Positions 58,328 through 64,000 of a stretch of DNA of 64,000 nucleotides are shown here, piece after piece (position 1 is the stretch's first letter; the number at the start of each line of letters is the position of its first letter). The translations under genes and the position numbers were made by a program. The DNA is from Sphagnum compactum (taxonomy: Eukaryota > Bryophyta > Sphagnopsida > Sphagnales), in the NCBI GenBank assembly GCA_965153455.1, contig OZ234493.1, forward strand, positions 9,352,213-9,416,212, written 5' to 3'. The notes beneath the pieces are model-generated. The model was not told the origin of the DNA. It was given only the letters and a program-made list of their open reading frames with translations, and did not search any database.

Positions 58328-58537
58328 CTAGTTCTTTCTGGCCCGGAGAAACCTGCAGATTTCTTTGCAGGCCTGCAAAAGCAAAACATTTCATGGAGTT
58401 AGGGAAACTGCGGTTGTGAGCAAGCCTCCTTTGGGCTTATTGTCATGCACTTTAAACCCAGGGACCAAGCAGCTGCTCAGCAGAAAAAGCTTACATAAAA
58501 GTGTTGTTACTCACAGACGATGAAGCAACTGCGGCCA
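58328..58537 (-). other. Possible terminal exons of an unidentified minus-strand gene
   Basis: After a TTTTGCTTTTGCAG acceptor, 58372-58328 reads ACKEICRFLRARKN and stops. Upstream, a 23-bp piece (58537-58515) flanked by TTTAATGCAG and GTGAGTAAC could join in frame. No further exon was recognised, so this is a weak suggestion. The DNA is less AT-rich than its surroundings but partly belongs to a dispersed repeat. Confidence 0.2.
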
Positions 58538-60789
58538 CTGCATTAAAGCAGCAATACTACGGATGAATTTGTCTGTTACTGGGTGTGGGGCATTTGTGGT
58601 GCTAAAGTGTTATTAACTTACACACAGAAGAGGAGGGCTACATTTTGAGAACCTTGGTTATATACCTGAACTCAAAAAAGAAATTTAGACTTTTTTTTTT
58701 CGGTCCTTGGTTTTTATTAGAACTGCAGTTTCTGGGTTTGTAGTAGCCATGGTTCAGGAAAATCACAGACTAGTGAATTTTTGTTACAATATTTTGTTCT
58801 CAGTTTTTGACCCTAAATCACATCATATTTATACAAATGTTCTCAAAACTAAAATCTCGCTCTAAATATTAAAAGCCATAAACATAGAAAGTGTTGAACT
58901 AATCAAGTGAATCTCAACTGTTAACACATCTTGATGTCCTACTTATACTTTGTGGGTTTTGGGTTCAATTCACCACAAGGCCATAAATGCTAAATGTTAT
59001 TGAAAGCACTACCAGGAATTTCACAATGTATGTATTCGGAGCACGTCGCACCTTATAAAAAAACTGTAAAGATTTACTCGAATACACCAGAGGGATCTTA
59101 CGTTTTTAAGCAGGAACATTTTGTTCTGAAATGTTCATCATTACAAATCGAGCAAGGAGGCAATTGCTCTATGCTTGGTAAGGCCCCTCATACAAGGGCG
59201 TGCGTAACTAAAATGCGAGCACCACCTCAACTGCCACCTTGGGCTGTACCCCTTATTCTGGTAATGCTTGGTAACGCCATCAACCTTGGGTGTTACCTAC
59301 CACATCATAGTCAACCACCCAAATGCAGATTTAAATGGTCGTTTCACCTTGTGACCTTATTAGCTACCATATATGAGTTCATAGAATTAACTAACATTGA
59401 ACATGTACAGTGGTGAACTGAACGGCTGCAACCATCAGTGGCAAGTTGGGTTATCGGTTTGATGATTAATCCAACTAGATTATAACGAGGTCATGAGCTT
59501 AACTTGGTTGAAACCATTGTTTGAAAAAAAACAAGTTTTGGCAACAAAAGTACAAACAAAATGTTAAGAAATTGGTTGTGTTTCTCTGAATTTTTTTCAA
59601 TCACCCGAGGAACTATCAACATATAACTGATTATTATCAGTGAAAAGAGAACCAATTCTGTAAGGATCCAGCCCAAACAAAATTTTGGAAGTTTTGAACC
59701 GTCATGTTGTTTGATATGCACGTTGTTAAAAGCCAAATGTGACCATGCTTTGAAATTTTCAACAACTGCCCAACAACACTAGTTGAATTCATCTGTAACA
59801 ACTCTAAGTTCAGTCCAACATTGGAAGACTAGATTTGATGCCATCATGACAAAAGAACTTAATGTAACCTTGAAAGTGAACCAAAAAAAAATGGTTCTCA
59901 AACTTTGTGTAATTCATTTGAAAGAAAAAATACTAGGGATGAAGAATTGAAAAATCTTATTTCTCTTCAAAATGTTTTCCTAATATCAAGTTTACATAGA
60001 TACACACAATTTATAGCTTGGCAAGAAGGTGCATAGTTTCATTAAACTATGCACATGTTGAAATTGATGGCTCTTCTATTATTTGAGGACATGGCCAAAT
60101 TCGATCATGGGAACAATGTCAAGTCAAATAATTGTGTGGAAAATACAGTCATATTGTAAATTATATTGTTGCGATGCGAACCTTCTAGTTTGTGAATGAC
60201 TTTCAAGTTCGTATCAATCATGAAAAGGGAAACATCAAATTTGTAAAACCAATTTGGGAATAGTACGTGGAAACAAAACTTTGGGAAAAAAAACAATTGA
60301 AAACACCCTTCAACAAAACTTCAATGTTAGCTCCAATGTTAAGTATTTTTACATAATATTAGTAATTTTTATTTGTTATTGAAACCTAGTTGAATATGAA
60401 CAAGGTACTAACTTTTGTTGGGCGTTTTGAAGGTTCATACTCATGTCACACAATGGAATCTCATAAATTGAGTGCATGTTTTTATGTGCGACTTTGTTAG
60501 TCTTGATAGTATTGGGCACTTATCTAGTAGTGCATGACAACAATTAGAATGAACGTCTTTCATATACTACTTATAGAGAGAGCCCCATTTTGGAGGTGAG
60601 CCCTACAAGTCATTGCCATTTCCAAGCAACCTTTTTGGGTCCCACTGTCTTGTGAGATCAAACATAGTTGGCCATTGCAACAATATTTTCCACCTCAAGC
60701 TACTTGAACCTTTGGAGTTCAATATGAGATCCAATGTGTGCACTCTTGTACCCTGATTATCCTGTTCTTTGGTCTCTCATTTTTTGGGC

Positions 60790-60890
60790 CAAAGTGACCC
60801 AACAGCCATTAGTGTACCTTCCATTGCAAGCCAGTTGTGGATGAACCCAACCTGAGTTACCATTGGACTTCACCTGGGTAACCTATCCTG
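60790..60890. repeat. Dispersed repeat, copy 2
   Basis: AAGTGACCCAACAGCCATTA, CCTTCCATTGCAAGCC and GAACCCAACCTGAGTTACC parallel the copy at 58085-58260. Confidence 0.5.
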
Positions 60891-60911
60891 CACAGAAGAG
60901 GTCCTGTAGCA

Positions 60912-60950
60912 AGGTAGGTAGGTAAGTAGGTAGGTCAGATAATAGGTGAC
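60912..60950. repeat. AGGT tetranucleotide tract
   Basis: AAGGTAGGTAGGTAAGTAGG and following GTAGGT words continue in decayed form to about 61020. Confidence 0.85.
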
Positions 60951-61445
60951 TAGTAAGTAGATGCCTGTAGATTGTCAGTACATGGCTAAAGGGCTAGTGG
61001 GTTTTTAGTAAGTAGGTAGTTAAAACAAAAACTGAACTCAACATGTGAAGAGACATGAGATTTCATTTTATTGCTGAATACTTGGTGTTTTAGAAGTTTC
61101 TCGTAGTTGTTCGAATATATCTACAAGATCACACAGAGAGCTTCAAAACATTATTTGAGAGTACCCATTTCTGTCAATTCAGCCAAAACAAAAAACAAAA
61201 CATGAAAAAAATGAATGGAAGCCACAAGCTCGTGACTGTGTGACTCGTGAAGTAGTGAAGTAGTAGCAGACGCTTGGTCACCTTCATCGCAAATGGTGGT
61301 GACTAGCTTCCAAATTCCCCCACTTAACATCCATCAGTTCCCAATGGTGGGTTGCTCACTCCTCCTATTGAATCAAACCCTCCAGAACAACACCTCATCG
61401 TGGAATTCTCCAACTCCACAACTGTGGAGTGGATCTTTCTTCCTT

Positions 61446-64000
61446 CTAATAAGGCTTGCATGGCAAAACTTTACCCCTGCACTCACCAAAACCAACAGTG
61501 AATCCTTCTCCCTGCAAAACACAACAACCAGTTGGTTAAAAACATCATCTTCCTGAAATGTGTCAGACGAAGAAGTTTGCTAGTCTCAAAGTCATGCACT
61601 GCAACAACACTTTGAATGAGGAACTATTTGGTTGTCTCCAACAGTTTCATGGGATATTTTAGATCTAGGCAAGATGTACCTCTGTGGGCAATCTTTCCTT
61701 CTTTTGGGTCATGTGCTATATGACTACCAGTATCAGTCTAGCTGACATATTTGAATACCTGGCATGATGCTGACATGATCACGTCATCACCATCTTGGAT
61801 GAACTTGCGGGTCCCTCCATGCTCCAAAGATATGGATTTTGTTCCTGCCCATGACTGCTCCAAGAAAGACCCGAGGCTCCCAGGTTCCTGTTGATGCACG
61901 CTCAGTTATTATTAGTCCTAGATTTCACCTTTATTAGAAGCAACTAATTCCTGGAAAAAAAATTACTCCAGGTACGATCCCATACAGCTTTTCAACTGTG
62001 CCACACTTGCATGGTGGCATAGCCTATCACATTCATCTACAAAGCTCCCATTTCCAGCATTTCCTATCTCTGCTCTCTTTGGAGCTTCCTATTTCTATCA
62101 AAGACAGTGTTCCCATGTACACCCATACAAATCCCATTTTTCTTGATTTCTGAGTCATCCCACACATTCCACATTCAGTCCATATCCTCAAGTGATCTGT
62201 GAATGAAAAAAAATCAAGAATTTTACTTACTGGTCCACTTATGGTTCCTGATGCCAACAGGTCGCCTGAACGTAGGTTGCAGCCATTTACTGTGTGGTGT
62301 GCCAGCTGTTGAGACACTGTCCAGTACCTGCACAGGGAGAGAGAGAGAGCTTCTCCTGATTACTCTGCCGTAGTGAATGATTAGAGACACCCTCTAGCCC
62401 TAAGAGTGAAGAGGGAGAGAATCACATCATGCTTCTAACTTCTGGACACTTTAGGGTTTAGGGTTTCTGATCCTCTGCAAATTTGGAAGTCACACCATAG
62501 GAAAGATTCTCACAAGCCAGATCTTTAACAGGCTAATCTGCTGCTGGATTCTGGAATACCCATCACTTGGGATGATGGTCTTCAGAAATAAAAAATCGTT
62601 AACACTTACAGATACTTGAAGTTGCTTCTGCAGACAACTGACGCTTTGGTCTCTCCCTCAGGTTGAATTGCCACCTGCACCACCATAGTAGATGAATAAT
62701 ACCATAATGGTGAGATGCAACAAAGTGCATCAATCTCATTCCCCATGAGAATGCTCGTGGCTAAGCTGTGTTAAGAACCAAATGACCATGTATACCAACG
62801 CTATCCACCCAAAGCACCAGATTAAAACAGGAGAACTGGAACCAGACAAAACATGAAGCTGAAGAAAAAGATTGGAATTCTGAGTGGCTCTGCAAAGAAA
62901 GAAATACCTGTAGAGGAATATCATATGAGGTACGCTTGGTCTCTGCTAAATAAGGTAAGGGAGCTGGATCCTGCAGATAAAAAACATCATCATATGGCAG
63001 CTGCAGCACTGATTTCGACCCACCCCCATTAACAACCAACTAACTATCTCCACTGATTTGTGATGCCTTCCACCCACAACAAAACCAAGATACTAAAAGG
63101 AAAAGGCGAAGGGACTGACTTGGACAGGAGCTTCACAAATGAATGGCTCCAGGGCTTCCAAAGTCACAATCCATGGTGAAATTGTTGTCCCTGCAATTTA
63201 GAACATGTTTAGTCATCCTCTCACTCACCATGAAGACTCTGCTTAGTCATTCAATAGAACCCAAACCCTCAAAATGACAGTTCGGAGAATCTCTGCCCCT
63301 TTTTGTTACACTGATCATTTGTAGCTAAGGTTGATAAAATTGGTAAGCACCAGTGTTGTGCGGTTATTTGATTTTTAAATAACTGGCAGTTCTGGTTCTT
63401 TAAAGAATTCAGAATCAAAGAACCACCAATTCCAGTTTTTCAAGGCAAATCAAAATCAGAGAACCACCAGTTCTGTTATTTCAAAAACATCAAAGAACCA
63501 GCAGTTTTCATAAAGAACTGGCGGTTAGAAAGGCAGTTTTTTTTTATTTTCAAAAAAAATGAGAACCGAGTTTCTACACCAAAACCAGTTTTTTTATTTT
63601 TCTTTTTCACCCCACCAGGTAAGTGGGTATATACCCAGGTTGATGACCGGTGGGTATATGTAGCAGATTCTAATAACTGCACAACACTGGTAAGGACCTG
63701 CTTATCAAAGGCTTCCACTTTGTCTTCATTAGTGAACAGAATAACCACTAAATTACATTTCCCCCTCCCCCCCAAAAAGACCACTATAGCAAAGAATGGA
63801 GAGTGGAACCACCCAATGGAATTCCTTTCTGCACAGTGAATTAATTGCCTTTGCAGTTGGCAAATTGAGCAGTTTCATTAACAATGAAAGTATGGAAATG
63901 GATTCCATTTGTGATTAGAATGAAATTAAGTAAAATAAGGTGAGCAGCAGGAACACACCAAAGTTTTTGCCAAGAAAAGGACCGAGTGGCACTGTCTCCC
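61446..64000 (-). CDS. FAH: Fumarylacetoacetase, C-terminal part (gene runs off the window)
   Basis: Last enzyme of tyrosine breakdown, cleaving fumarylacetoacetate to fumarate and acetoacetate. Seven minus-strand exons are in view (64000-63959 partial, 63190-63120, 62970-62908, 62674-62610, 62327-62231, 61887-61759, 61511-61446); phases close and 176 complete codons precede the stop. In order they read [45 protein letters not shown], a spacer ending [17 protein letters not shown], then [20 protein letters not shown], the [20 protein letters not shown] block and [18 protein letters not shown]. These match the second half of eukaryotic fumarylacetoacetase, including the SGTISGPEP region of the active site. 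The N-terminal SH3-like domain and the first metal ligands lie beyond 64000. One intron holds a hAT-type MITE. Confidence 0.95.
63351..63689. mobile_element. hAT-type MITE in a fumarylacetoacetase intron
   Basis: The terminal inverted repeats are CAGTGTTGTGCGGTTATT at 63351 and its complement with one mismatch ending at 63689. They are flanked by GTAAGCAC (63343-63350) and GTAAGGAC (63690-63697), an 8-bp target duplication with one difference, as hAT elements make. It is 339 bp long and non-coding. The left half repeats an AAGAACCACCAGTTC-like word four to five times. Confidence 0.85.

Larger units (their letters stand above)
58538..61445. other. Intergenic DNA downstream of fumarylacetoacetase
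   Basis: No gene supported. A 140-codon plus-strand frame at 58994-59416 has no domain I recognise. The stretch includes the second copy of the dispersed repeat (60790-60890), an AGGT tract at 60912-60950 and, at the right, the 3' UTR of the fumarylacetoacetase gene. Confidence 0.45.

Noticed and set aside
58994-59416. 140-codon plus-strand frame downstream of fumarylacetoacetase.
   Set aside because: No recognised domain, no splice context, and mixed composition; coding cannot be supported.

Overview
The window is nuclear DNA of a land plant. The protein genes carry plant-type domains: a GATA finger with an 18-residue loop, a plant START protein with membrane anchors, and a plant O-fucosyltransferase. 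They are split by short GT-AG introns, and TTTAGGG-type telomeric motifs are scattered through AT-rich intergenic DNA. Compact introns inside a repeat-rich, AT-rich landscape, with fairly diverged proteins, would suit a spore-bearing plant (bryophyte, lycophyte or fern), but the species cannot be fixed from the sequence alone.

Six host genes were rebuilt exon by exon, with splice sites and phases that close exactly. They are a GATA transcription factor (+, 700-2011, 2 exons, 361 aa); a four-span TVP15/COPI-associated-like membrane protein (-, 6719-4154, 6 exons, 224 aa); complex I subunit NDUFA8 (+, 14604-15821, 2 exons, 109 aa); a membrane-anchored START lipid-binding protein (-, 19280-16603, 6 exons, 427 aa); a GT65/DUF246-type O-fucosyltransferase (-, 48425-45009, 6 exons, 558 aa); and the 3' half of fumarylacetoacetase (-, from beyond 64000 to 61446, 7 exons in view). 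They are independent housekeeping or regulatory genes and form no pathway cluster. GATA/TVP15-like and NDUFA8/START are tail-to-tail pairs.

About 21.5-41.2 kb is a Helitron colony. It holds a decayed RepHel gene (30737-35584: HUH nuclease plus PIF1-type helicase, one reading frame broken by three nonsense codons), several non-autonomous elements with recognisable 5' TCTATAGTAAAGG and 3' hairpin-CTAG ends, and sixteen copies of an internal unit of about 330 bp in which most copies end in the 3' terminal hairpin. Two copies of a second, shorter family lie in inverted orientation. Two plant gene fragments (aldo-keto reductase exon 1 and a bZIP-like piece) sit between a candidate Helitron 5' end and the RepHel gene and look captured.

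The rest is intergenic DNA with older relics: a PIF/Harbinger transposase pseudogene framed by degenerate telomere-like repeats (7.8-9.9 kb), a 339-bp hAT-type MITE with an 8-bp target duplication inside a fumarylacetoacetase intron, minisatellites in several introns, dispersed TAGG tetranucleotide tracts, and about 9 kb of very AT-rich DNA (49.3-58 kb) with no gene I can support.
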